Shown here: piece by piece, positions 34,387 through 43,600 of the stretch
Layout: every line of letters starts with the position of its first letter
How positions within the stretch are numbered: position 1 is the first letter of the stretch
From: Actinomadura parmotrematis
GTDB taxonomy: Bacteria > Actinomycetota > Actinomycetes > Streptosporangiales > Streptosporangiaceae
Reading direction: 5' to 3'
DNA: 64,000 nucleotides
Assembly: GCF_019458805.1 (NCBI RefSeq)
Contig: NZ_JAIBOA010000016.1
Span: forward strand, 141,648 to 205,647
Made by a program: the position numbers and the translations under genes
Notes under the pieces: generated by a model
Seen by the model: the letters and a program-made list of their open reading frames with translations, nothing else
What the model was told of the DNA's origin: nothing
Database searches by the model: none

Positions 34387-35103
34387 CTAGACCGGTTCCG
34401 CGTCGAGGGTGGCGTACCCGGCGGCCTGCTGGGGGAACGACAGGGTGGCGCCGCCGTCGGCCTTGGACGCCGACGCGACCGCGGACTGCACGATGGAGTT
34501 GAGCAGTTGCTTGGCGAACTCGCTGAGCGCCTCGCTCGGGCTGATGTCGCTCTTGGCGACGAAGGCGCGGAAGGTCGCGATCTGGCGGAGGACCTTGGTG
34601 TCGGCCTCGTTGGCGGCGTCCAGGCCGCCGAAGCCGAAGGCCAGGATGTGGGGGCGGGCGCGGAACCCGGGGTCGGTGAGCCGCTGGTGGGCCCGCGGCC
34701 AGTCGGCGGGGTCGGTGGGCAGCCCGTCGGTGAGGAAGAACACCGTGGGCCGGTAGGGGACGTGGCCGGCCTGCTTGAGGGCGCGGACGTCGTCGTCGAT
34801 GGTCCGGCGCAGCAGGTCGAAGGCGGCGGCGTAGCTGGTGGCGCTGCGGCCGCTGATCTGCGGGAGCGTCTGCACGTCGTTGAGGTCGGCGAGCGGCTGG
34901 AGCACCTCGGCGGTGCTGCTGAAGCCGATGATGCCGAGGCGGGCCCGATCGGCGACGATGGGGTTGCTGGCGATCTCCTGGTAGATGGTGGGGATCTGGG
35001 CGTTGATGTCGTCGATGGGGGACCGGCCGGTCGCGGGGTCGGCGGTGGTCATCGAGTAGGACTCGTCGCAGACCAGGTAGAAGGGCAGGACTTGCTCGCT
35101 CAT
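34387..35103 (-). CDS. TerY-like von Willebrand factor A protein
   Basis: 238 aa from ATG 35103, overlapping the upstream stop (ATGA). The N-terminus is a complete MIDAS: FYLVCDESYSM (DxSxS), with the third ligand region SGRSATSYAAAFDLL (Thr) and FFLTDGLPTDPADWPRAH (Asp). The fold continues with HILAFGFGGLDAANEADTKV. Metal-dependent vWA proteins of the TerY type bind partners that kinase/phosphatase pairs modify. Its place with PP2C and STK genes defines the TerY-P-like triad. The substrate is probably one of the membrane pair upstream; that is inference. Confidence 0.92.
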   Translation of the reverse strand: MSEQVLPFYLVCDESYSMTTADPATGRSPIDDINAQIPTIYQEIASNPIVADRARLGIIGFSSTAEVLQPLADLNDVQTLPQISGRSATSYAAAFDLLRRTIDDDVRALKQAGHVPYRPTVFFLTDGLPTDPADWPRAHQRLTDPGFRARPHILAFGFGGLDAANEADTKVLRQIATFRAFVAKSDISPSEALSEFAKQLLNSIVQSAVASASKADGGATLSFPQQAAGYATLDAEPV

Positions 35104-35615
35104 CGGGTTCCTTGGGCTCGGGGGGAGGTCGGGCAGCCGTCGGAGACGAAGTAGATCTCCAGCGAGACGGTGCCGTCCGGGGACGACAGGTCGTGGAAGT
35201 TGCGGAACGCCGCGGTGCGGAAGGTCGCCGGGTCGGTCTTGGCGAGGGCCTTGTTGACGCGGGCGGCGAGCCGCTCGCCGGGTCCGGCGCCGCCCGCCGC
35301 GCCGAAGGTCAGCACCATGCCGGCGTGGCGGCCGCGCACGGTGGCGGCGTGCGGGCGCATGGCCTTGGCGACCTGGGCGGCGAGCCGGTCGGCGGACGCG
35401 CCGGCGGAGACGGTGAAGGTTAGCTTGGCGGGCTTGGCCTTGACGCCGCCGAGCCGGGTCGCGCACGGACTGGGGGAGGGCGCGGCGCCGGCGGCGGGGT
35501 CGTCGTCGGGCGGGGCCTGCGCGCCGAGCATGACGATGGTGAGGCCGAGCAGCAGGTCGGCGAACAGCCAGCCGCCGAGGAGGGCGGAGACGCCGAGGAC
35601 GCGCGGGCGGCTCAC
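35100..35615 (-). CDS. ZorB/MotB-like single-TM protein with OmpA-like periplasmic domain
   Basis: 171 aa from GTG 35615, overlapping the stop of the upstream coiled-coil gene (GTGA). The only membrane helix (about residues 6-32, LLGGWLFADLLLGLTIVMLG) carries Asp20 in the LFADLLLGL setting, like the proton-binding Asp of MotB/ZorB (YADFM). A short Pro/Ser linker leads to an outside domain of about 120 residues. Its AGMVLTFGAAGGAGPGERLA segment then AARVNKAL is reminiscent of OmpA's NxxLSxxRAxxV but lacks a full peptidoglycan motif. Two cysteines (about 52 and 163) may pair. Likely partner: the adjacent two-TM protein. Confidence 0.72.
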   Translation of the reverse strand: MSRPRVLGVSALLGGWLFADLLLGLTIVMLGAQAPPDDDPAAGAAPSPSPCATRLGGVKAKPAKLTFTVSAGASADRLAAQVAKAMRPHAATVRGRHAGMVLTFGAAGGAGPGERLAARVNKALAKTDPATFRTAAFRNFHDLSSPDGTVSLEIYFVSDGCPTSPRAQGTR

Positions 35616-37141
35616 CGGGAGGGCTCGGCGGGTCCGGCGGCCGGCTCGCCGGCGCGTTCGGCGGTCCGTTCGACGGCCCGCTGGAGGCGGGCGACGGCGT
35701 CGCGGAGGGCGGCGACCTCGGCGGTGGCGGTGTCGCGGGCGGCGGCGAGGGCGTCCGCGGCGGCGGAGATGCGGGCGAGTTCGGCGCCGGTGGCGGTCCG
35801 GACGGCGTCGGGGATGCCGGCGACGCCCGCGGACAGGGCTTGCGGGAGCGCGTCCAGGGCCTGGTGGGTGGTCTCCAGGAGCCGGGCGGTGCGGCCGGCG
35901 GTGTCGGAGACCAGTTCGATCCGGGAGGCGTGCGCTCCGGCGGTGTCGGCCCAGTCGCCGAGCGCGGCGCCGACCTCCTGGCCGGTGGTGCCGAACGCGG
36001 CCTCCAGGGAGCGGGCGGAGCCGGTGACGGCGCCGGCGAGCCGCTCGCCGGCGTCGGCCAGGGAGGCGTCGGCGCGGGCGACCATCGCGCTGATGTCGGC
36101 GGCGGCGCCGACCAGCTCGCCGACCCGCGCCTTCAGGTCGGTGACGCTGTCCTGGACGGCGCGGCCGGTGGTGGCGGCGGCGTCGTCCATGGCCTCGCGC
36201 AGCCGCGCGGTGGCGTCGGTGAGGGTGTCGCCGAGGCGGCCGCCGGCGAGGGTGACGGCCTCGTCGGTCTTCTCGCCGACCTGGTCGAAGGCGTAGACGG
36301 AGCGGTCGACGGCTTGGACGAGGTCGCCGGTCGCGGCGGTGACCGTCCTCAGGAGGTCGCCGACGGCTGCCGTGCCGCCGGTGACCCGCTCGGCGCTGTC
36401 GCGCAGGGCGGCGGTGACGGCGTCGGCCCGTTCCACGGTCCCTTCCAGGGACTTCAGGACGTCGTCCTGGTGGGAGCGGACGGTCTCGCCGATCCGCCCG
36501 AACTCCTCGGCGGTGCGGGTCAGCTCCTCCTGGAAGCGGGCGGGCGCCGACAGGCGGACCTGGCCGAGGTGCAGCGCGGCGGAGGTGAGGGCCGTCCGGA
36601 GCCGGGACCGCAGGGCCTGCTCCTCGTGCTCGGCGCGCTCCTCGGCGGAGCGCAGCAGGATCCGTTCGGTGACGGTGAGCACCATCAGCAGGCCGATGCC
36701 CGTCAGCGTCATCATGGCGATGCTGTCGAAGCGCGCCCAGCCGGCGAGCCGCCCGCCGAACCCCTGCTGCCACAGTTCCAGGAAGGGGCGGCGGGCGATG
36801 TCGGTGCCCGACGCGGCGATGGCCTCGCCGTAGGCGCCGGTGGCCTGGGTGAGGCCGAACCAGGTGATGGCGATGGGGACGAAGACCAGGACCGGCAGCA
36901 CCACGTCGATGCCGCGCAGGACCCAGCGGCGCGTCTTCCTGTCGGTCGGGGCGCGGCGGCCCGCGGGGCGGTCGGCCGTGTCGGGCGGGAAGGCGGCGAA
37001 CACGTCGATCTCGCACCAGCGTTCGGCGGCGCCGCGGTCGGTCATGGCCGCGGCGAGGTCGCGGAGCTGGTCGGCGCGGGCGGCGAGCAGGGGGTCGGCG
37101 GCGAGCTCGGTGAGCTCGCCGGCGGTTTCCTCGTCGGTCAC
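35612..37141 (-). CDS. ZorA-like two-TM protein with long coiled-coil tail
   Basis: 509 aa from GTG 37141, AAAGGA 11 nt upstream; first gene of the seven-gene operon. Residues 1-70 are cytoplasmic. TM1 (about 74-97) is IDVVLPVLVFVPIAITWFGL; TM2 (about 139-158) is DSIAMMTLTGIGLLMVLTVT. The remaining 340 residues form a long amphipathic helical tail without membrane segments (SLEGTVERADAVTAALRDSA, AAARDTATAEVAALRDAVAR), reminiscent of the ZorA intracellular tail or of chemoreceptor signalling helices. ZorA proper has more TM segments, so the match is by architecture and neighbour rather than by sequence. No enzymatic motif is seen. Confidence 0.72.
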   Translation of the reverse strand: MTDEETAGELTELAADPLLAARADQLRDLAAAMTDRGAAERWCEIDVFAAFPPDTADRPAGRRAPTDRKTRRWVLRGIDVVLPVLVFVPIAITWFGLTQATGAYGEAIAASGTDIARRPFLELWQQGFGGRLAGWARFDSIAMMTLTGIGLLMVLTVTERILLRSAEERAEHEEQALRSRLRTALTSAALHLGQVRLSAPARFQEELTRTAEEFGRIGETVRSHQDDVLKSLEGTVERADAVTAALRDSAERVTGGTAAVGDLLRTVTAATGDLVQAVDRSVYAFDQVGEKTDEAVTLAGGRLGDTLTDATARLREAMDDAAATTGRAVQDSVTDLKARVGELVGAAADISAMVARADASLADAGERLAGAVTGSARSLEAAFGTTGQEVGAALGDWADTAGAHASRIELVSDTAGRTARLLETTHQALDALPQALSAGVAGIPDAVRTATGAELARISAAADALAAARDTATAEVAALRDAVARLQRAVERTAERAGEPAAGPAEPSR

Positions 37142-37562
37142 TGAGGACGGGGTCCTTTCCGGCAGGTGCGCGCACGGGGTCGGGCGTGCGGAGTCGAGGG
37201 GAGGACCTCGGGGAAGTCGGAAGGCGGCCGCGGGGCCGGCCGGACCGCGGCGACGAACGCGTCCCGCGCGCGGATCTGGACTGCACCATAAAGGTGTTTG
37301 TTGACGGAATCAACCAGTCCGGTGGAAAGCGGGTGTCCTTCCGCCCGGTGTCCGGGCACCGGACCGGCGGAGACGTCCATGACCATAGCCCTTGCTCGAT
37401 AGGCTCTCCGGCGGAGGAACCGGCCCGCCCGTCCCGGCTTCCTGTGAACTCGATAGACGGGCGGAGTGGCCGTGGACGTAGCGGACATGTGGCGCTACGC
37501 TACCTTCTTCGCCGCATGTTGACCAGGTGTCCCGTGCCGTTCACGTCGGGTAGAGGAGAACC
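37142..37562. promoter_or_regulatory. Shared divergent control region of the two defence operons
   Basis: 421 bp between the leftward seven-gene operon and the rightward helicase-methylase operon. The middle (37270-37400) is AT-richer than the flanks. GTAGCG (37478-37483) and CGCTAC (37493-37498) make a 9-nt-spaced inverted repeat beside a second GCTAC copy, a plausible regulator site 65 bp upstream of the helicase GTG. AGAGGAGA (37552-37559) is the rightward Shine-Dalgarno. Short open frames here look non-coding. Confidence 0.5.
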
Positions 37563-40500
37563 GTGCCGCCTACAGTGACCGTCGAACGTCCCGCGCCCGG
37601 AGCGCTCGTGCAGGTGCGGGGGCAGCGGTGGGTCGTCGGGTCGGTCGACGACCGGGGGTCCAGCGCGCTGGTCACGCTGCAGAGCGTGGAGGACGGCCGG
37701 TACGGCGACACGCTGTCGGTGGTGTGGGAGATCGAGCCGGGCCGGCGGCTGCTGCCGAGCGGGTCGCTGCCCGGGGTCGCGGCGGGCGGGTTCGACCCGC
37801 CGGGGCGGCTCGCGGCGTTCCTGGACGCGGTGCGGTGGGGCGCGGTCGCCTCCGCCGACGTCAAGACGCTCCAGGCGCCGTTCCGGTCGGGCGTCGCGAT
37901 CGAGGACTACCAGCTCGAACCGGTCGCGCGCGCCATGGACGCCCCGCGCGTCAACCTGCTGCTCGCCGACGACGTCGGCCTCGGCAAGACCATCGAGGCG
38001 GGCCTGGTCGCGCAGGAGCTGCTGCTGCGCCAGCGCGCCCGGCGCGTCCTCATCGTGTGCCCGGCGGGCCTGACGGTGAAGTGGCGCGACGAGATGGCCG
38101 AGAAGTTCGGCCTGGACTTCACCGTCATCGACTCCGAGCGCTGCGCCGAGGTCCGCCGCACCCACGGCAGCGCCGCCAACCCCTTCGAGGTGCACCGCCT
38201 GGCGATCGTGTCGCTGCCGTGGCTGCGCGGCGCCAAGGCGCAGCGGCTGCTCGACGAGGTGCTGCCGCCCGACGGGCCGACCTATCCGCGCACCTTCGAC
38301 CTGCTGATCCTGGACGAGGCCCACCACGTCGCGCCGGCCGCGCCGAAGCAGGTCTACGCCGTGGACTCCCAGCAGACCAAGCTGATCCGCCGCCTCGCGC
38401 CGCACTTCACGCACCGGCTGTTCCTGTCGGCGACGCCGCACAACGGCTACCAGGAGAGCTTCACCGCCCTGCTGGAGATCCTGGACGATCAGCGCTTCGT
38501 CCGCGGCATGCGGCCCGACGCCGCCGCCGTCCGCGACATCGTGGTGCGGCGCCTGAAGACCCAGCTGGTGGACGCCGGCGGCGCGCCGCGCTTCGCCGCC
38601 CGCGACGCCCGGGAGATCCCGGTCGTCTACCCCGAGGACGAGCGCGAGATCCACGGCCTGCTGCGGGAGTTCACCGAGGCGCGGCGCCGCCGCCTGAAGG
38701 CCGGCAAGGGCCGCAAGGCCGCCGACCTGGTGACGCTGCTGCTGAAGAAGCGCCTGTTCTCCAGCCCCGCGGCGTTCGAGCGCACCGTCTCGGTCTACAT
38801 GAAGACCCTCGCGTCGGGTTCCCGGCCGGCGCTCGCGCCCGAGGACGCCTTCCTGGAGGACTTCTTCGACGACGTCGCCACCCTCGACGACGAGGCCCTG
38901 GACGCCGCCGAGACCGACGCGCTCACCCTCACCGGCCCGCTGGTCGAGCGCGAGGCCGACGAGCTGGCGCTGCTCGGCCGCATGCACGCGTGGGCGGAGC
39001 AGCACGAGGCCCAGCCCGACGCCAAGGCCCGCGAGCTCGTCACCTACCTGAAGTCGGTGTGCCTGGCGGGCGCCGACTGGACCAACGAGCGCGTCATCGT
39101 GTTCACCGAGTACCGCGACACCAAGGACTGGCTGCGCGAGCTGCTGCGCACCGAGGGCTTCGGCGCGGACCGCGTCGCCGAGCTCGACGGGTCCATGGGC
39201 GCCGACGAGCGCGAGCGGCTGCGGCTGGCGTTCCAGAAGTCGCCCGCCGAGCACCCGGTGCGGGTGCTGCTCGCCACCGACGCCGCCAGCGAGGGCATCG
39301 ACCTGCAGAACCACTGCCACCGGCTGGTCAACTACGACATCCCGTTCAACCCCAACAAGCTGGAGCAGCGCATCGGCCGCATCGACCGCTACGGCCAGCG
39401 CCGCACCCCCGAGATCCGCCACTTCGTCGGCACCGGCTGGGAGCGCGCCGACGAGTTCTCCTACGAGGCCGACCTGGAGTTCCTGTCGCGGATCGCCAAG
39501 CGCGTCGCGCGGGTCCGCGACGATCTCGGCCCGGTCAACGCCGTCCTCGCCGACGCCGTGCAGCGCCGCCTGCTCGGCCAGCGGGTCGACGTGGACGCCG
39601 AGGCCGCCGGCGCGACCGCCCGCGGCGCCCGCGCCGGCCGCGTCCCCGCCGAGAGCGACATCGGCGACCAGGTCCGCCGCCTGCACACCAACCTGGACGA
39701 CACCGTCCGCGAGCTCCACATCACCCCCGGCAGCGTCAAGCGCGTCGTGGACACCGCCCTGGAACTGGCCCGCCAGCAGCCCCTCAAGGACGCGATCGAC
39801 CCCGATCCGGGCGTCTACGACGTGCCGATCCTCACCGGCTCGTGGGCGCGCGCCTCGGCCGGGCTGCTGGAGAAGCTGCCCGAGAAGGGCAAGGCGCCCC
39901 GCCAGCTCCCGGTGACCTTCGACGCCCGCACCGTCAGGGACCGCGACGACGTCGTCCTCGCCCACCTCGGGCATCCGCTGGTGGCGATGTCGACGCGGCT
40001 GCTGCGCGCCGCCGTCTCCAACGAGCGCATCGACCTGAACCGCGTCGCCGCCGTCGTCAGCGACGACCCCGAGCTGGAGACGACGCTGCTCGCCGCCTAC
40101 TCGCGGTTCGTGCTGGTCGGCGCGGACGGCGTCCGCCTGCACGAGGAGGTCCTGCACGCCGGCGGCTGGGCGCCCGCCGGCGGCCGGTTCCGCCGCTGGG
40201 AGAACGTCGGCGCGTTCGGCGCCCTCCTCGACCGCGCCCTGACGGCGGGCCGCCCCGCCACCCCGCGCACCGAGGAGCGTCTCGCCGACCGGTTCGAGGC
40301 GCTGCGCCCCGGCCTGGAGGCCGCCATCAAGTGGCGCGCCGACACCCGCCGCGCGTCGCTGGAGCGCAACCTCGTGCAGCGCAGCGAGGCCGAGTCCAAG
40401 CGCATCGTCGACAACCTCGCGCAGTTCTCCGCCTCGCTGCGCCGCCAGCTCGACAAGGGCGACGAGGCCGACACGCTGTTCGCCGAGATCCAGGCGCTCA

Positions 40501-40679
40501 GCCGCGAGGAGATCCGCCAGTACGAGCGCGACCGCCAGTCCTGGGAACGGCGCCTGGAGCGCCTCGACGACGAGCGCGACCAGGAGCTCCGGCAGATCAG
40601 GGCCCGGTACGCCGATCCGCGCTCGCACACCTTCCCCGTCGCCGTCGTGTTCGTCGTCCCGCAGCGAGAGGTGGTCTGA
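37563..40679 (+). CDS. drmD: SNF2-like helicase, DISARM DrmD type
   Basis: 1038 aa from GTG 37563. N-terminal beta-rich region (GALVQVRGQRWVVGSVDD), then SNF2 helicase motifs: Walker A LLLADDVGLGKTIEAGLVAQ, Ia LIVCPAGLTVKWRDEM, DEAH-like LLILDEAHHVAPAAPKQVYA, SATPHNGYQES, VIVFTEYRDTKDWLREL, LLATDAASEGIDLQ and EQRIGRIDRYGQRRTPEI. The C-terminal 300 residues are helical with a charged coiled coil (SREEIRQYERDRQSWERRLE). Size and motif order fit DrmD of class 1 DISARM, and the next gene, 2 nt on, is the methylase expected there. It probably moves along or remodels foreign DNA. Confidence 0.82.
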   Translation: MPPTVTVERPAPGALVQVRGQRWVVGSVDDRGSSALVTLQSVEDGRYGDTLSVVWEIEPGRRLLPSGSLPGVAAGGFDPPGRLAAFLDAVRWGAVASADVKTLQAPFRSGVAIEDYQLEPVARAMDAPRVNLLLADDVGLGKTIEAGLVAQELLLRQRARRVLIVCPAGLTVKWRDEMAEKFGLDFTVIDSERCAEVRRTHGSAANPFEVHRLAIVSLPWLRGAKAQRLLDEVLPPDGPTYPRTFDLLILDEAHHVAPAAPKQVYAVDSQQTKLIRRLAPHFTHRLFLSATPHNGYQESFTALLEILDDQRFVRGMRPDAAAVRDIVVRRLKTQLVDAGGAPRFAARDAREIPVVYPEDEREIHGLLREFTEARRRRLKAGKGRKAADLVTLLLKKRLFSSPAAFERTVSVYMKTLASGSRPALAPEDAFLEDFFDDVATLDDEALDAAETDALTLTGPLVEREADELALLGRMHAWAEQHEAQPDAKARELVTYLKSVCLAGADWTNERVIVFTEYRDTKDWLRELLRTEGFGADRVAELDGSMGADERERLRLAFQKSPAEHPVRVLLATDAASEGIDLQNHCHRLVNYDIPFNPNKLEQRIGRIDRYGQRRTPEIRHFVGTGWERADEFSYEADLEFLSRIAKRVARVRDDLGPVNAVLADAVQRRLLGQRVDVDAEAAGATARGARAGRVPAESDIGDQVRRLHTNLDDTVRELHITPGSVKRVVDTALELARQQPLKDAIDPDPGVYDVPILTGSWARASAGLLEKLPEKGKAPRQLPVTFDARTVRDRDDVVLAHLGHPLVAMSTRLLRAAVSNERIDLNRVAAVVSDDPELETTLLAAYSRFVLVGADGVRLHEEVLHAGGWAPAGGRFRRWENVGAFGALLDRALTAGRPATPRTEERLADRFEALRPGLEAAIKWRADTRRASLERNLVQRSEAESKRIVDNLAQFSASLRRQLDKGDEADTLFAEIQALSREEIRQYERDRQSWERRLERLDDERDQELRQIRARYADPRSHTFPVAVVFVVPQREVV

Positions 40680-40681
40680 CC

Positions 40682-43600
40682 ATGGCCGCGACCCGTCCCC
40701 GCCGCCCGCGCGGCGGCCGTCCCGGCGGCGGCGACTTCGACCACGCCGACTGGCTGGGCCTGATCGACGTGTCCGGGCCGTTCCTCAGCGTCCCGGTGCT
40801 GCGCAACGCCTGGCCCGTGCTGGACACCCTCGACAAGCCGACCCGCGAGCAGCTCCGCCAAGCGCACACCGCACTGCCCGGCCGCCCCTGGATCGAGTAC
40901 GTGCTCATCGACCTGCTCGGCTGGAAGGAGACGGTGCACTTCGACGGCCTGGCCGGCCTCGGCGTCCAGGTCCCCGAGCACGAGACCGAGGTCGTGCCGT
41001 CGTTCGCGCTGCTGGAGCCCGGCGCGCTCCCCGGCGAGGACGCCGGACCGGTGCGGCTCCTCGGCCTGATCAGCGACGGCCCGCCGACGCGCCGCGTCGC
41101 CGGCTCCGACTGGGCCGCCACGCCCGCCGACCGCCTCGCCCACCTGCTGCGCGCCCGTGACGTGCCGCTCGGCCTGGCCACCGACGGCCGCTGGTGGACG
41201 CTGGTGTGGGCACCGCGCGGCGGCGTCACCACCACGGCGGTGTTCGACGCGATCGGCTGGCACGAGGCGGCGGAGCGCATCGTCGTCAGCGCGTTCGTGT
41301 CGCTGCTGAGCCGGGAGCGGTTCTTCGGCGTGCCCGACGGGGAGACGCTGCCCGAGCTGCTGAAGGCCAGCCTGGACAACCAGGAGGACATCACCGAGGC
41401 CCTCGGCGTGCAGGTCCGCCAGGCCGTGGAGCTGCTCGTCGCCGCCATCGGCCGCGCCCACACCGAGGACCGCGCCCGCGGCGGCGCGGGCATCGGGGAC
41501 GTCCCCGCGCACGAGGTCTACCGCGGCGCCGTCGCGGTGATGATGCGGATCGTGTTCCTGCTGTTCGCCGAGGAGCGGGGCCTGCTGCCCGCCGACAAGC
41601 CGCTGTTCCGCGAGGCGTACTCGGCGGGCCTGCTGTTCACCGAGCTGGAGGAGCGCGCCCGCAGCGGCAGCGAGGACGAGCTGGACCGCACCTACGACGG
41701 CTGGCACCGCCTGCTGGCCCTGTTCAACGCGGTGTACTACGGCGTCGAGCACCCCGAGATGCCGATGCACGCCCACGACGGGTCCATCTTCGATCCGGAC
41801 ACGTACGCCTGGCTGCCGCATGGCATCGACGACCGGACCGTCCTGCACATGCTCAAGGCCGTGCAGACCGTCGAGATCGGGACGGGCCGCTCCCGCGAGC
41901 GCCGCAAGCTGTCGTTCCGCGCCCTGGACGTCGAGCAGATCGGCTACGTGTACGAGGGCCTGCTCGCGTTCGAGGGCCTGTACGCGGACGAGACGGTGGT
42001 GGGTCTCGTCGGCAAGGCCGGCTTCGAGGAGGAGGTCAAGCTCAGCCACCTGGAGGCCCTCGCCGCCGAGGCCGCCGGGGACGCCCCGGCGCTCGCGGCC
42101 CGCCTCGCCACGGACTACAAGTCGTCGGGGATCGGCTCGGCGAAGGCGATCGAGAAGCGCCTCGCGGAGTTGAAGGGCGCGGACGCGACCGAGGCCCGCC
42201 GCAAGCTGTACGCGGTGACGGGTGGGGACCACGAGCTGACCGAGCGGATCATGCCGTTCCACGGCCTGCTCCGGACCGATCTGCGTGACCAGCCGCTCGT
42301 CATCCTCACGGACGCGCTGTACGTGACGGAGTCGTCGCTGCGCAAGACGACGGGGACGCACTACACGCCCAAGTGGCTCGCGGAGGAGGTCGTGGAAGGC
42401 GCCCTGGAGCCGCTCGTGTATGCGCCGGGACCGCTCCAGACGGCCGACAAGGAGCAGTGGAAGCCCAAGAGCTCGGCCGAGATCCTGGGCTTGAAGGTCG
42501 CCGACATCGCCATGGGCTCGGCGGCGTTCCTGGTCGCGGCCTGCCGTTACCTGGCCGGACACCTGGTCAATGCCTGGGAGCGCGAGGACGACCCGCGCGC
42601 GGCCGGCTACGGCGGCCGGGCCGAGGGCCTCGAACCGGCCGACCTGGACACCGACCCCGTGGTGATCGAGGCCCGCCGCGCCATCATCGAGCACTGCCTT
42701 TACGGGGCGGACATCAACGAGATGGCCGTGGAGATGGCGAAGCTGTCTTTGTGGCTGGTCTCTATGGACCCGCACCGCCCGTTCACGTTCCTGGACGACC
42801 GGCTCGTGGTCGGTGACTCGCTGCTCGGCATCACCTCACTTGAGCAGCTCGAAGTCATGCACATGGACCCGGTACGCGGCCGGAAGCTTCAGGAAAAGGA
42901 GCACGAGGCGCAGGAAGCGCTCGTCACATTGACAGCAGGAGTGCGAGAACTGGCCCGCGAGGTGGCCGAACGCCGCCGCGTCCTTGCCGAGGTCGAGGGC
43001 AGGACGCTGGAGTCACTGCGCGTCAAGCGATCCATGCTTGAGCGCATCAACAAGAAGGCTGAGGACGCGTGTTTCCTCGCAGACCTGACGGTGGGCGCTG
43101 CGCTCGCCTTCGCGAGCAAGGGCGCGTCTGGCTTCAACGACGCGTCCGGGCGTGCTGTCCAAACGGCATTGAAATTCACTTCTGGCGAGGAGACCGGAGC
43201 GAAAGCGGCTCGTGAACAGGCGCGGTCGTGGCTCGCAACCGATCAACCGGTGAACGGCTTCGACCGCAAGCCCATTCACTGGCCGCTGGTCTATCCCGAG
43301 GTGATGGACAAGGGCGGCTTCGACGCCATCATCGGCAACCCTCCATTTCTGGGCGGCCAGAAGCTCACCGGCTCGCTGGGAACGGCCTACCGCGAATACC
43401 TTGTGGAGACGATCGGACACGGGGTGCGCGGGAGCGCCGACCTTGTTGCCTACTTCGTGCTCAAGGCACACGAGTTGCTGAACGCCGACGGCCAGACGGG
43501 CTTGATCGCGACCAACACTCTGGCGCAGGGTGACACGCGCGAAGTGGGATTGAACTGGCTGACGCAACATGGCACGTTCATCCGCCAAGCCGTGAAGTCG

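Noticed and set aside
37138..37488. Possible small gene on the minus strand in the divergent gap
   Set aside because: Arg/Pro-rich, no Shine-Dalgarno, overlaps the GTG of the ZorA-like gene and would occupy both operon promoters.
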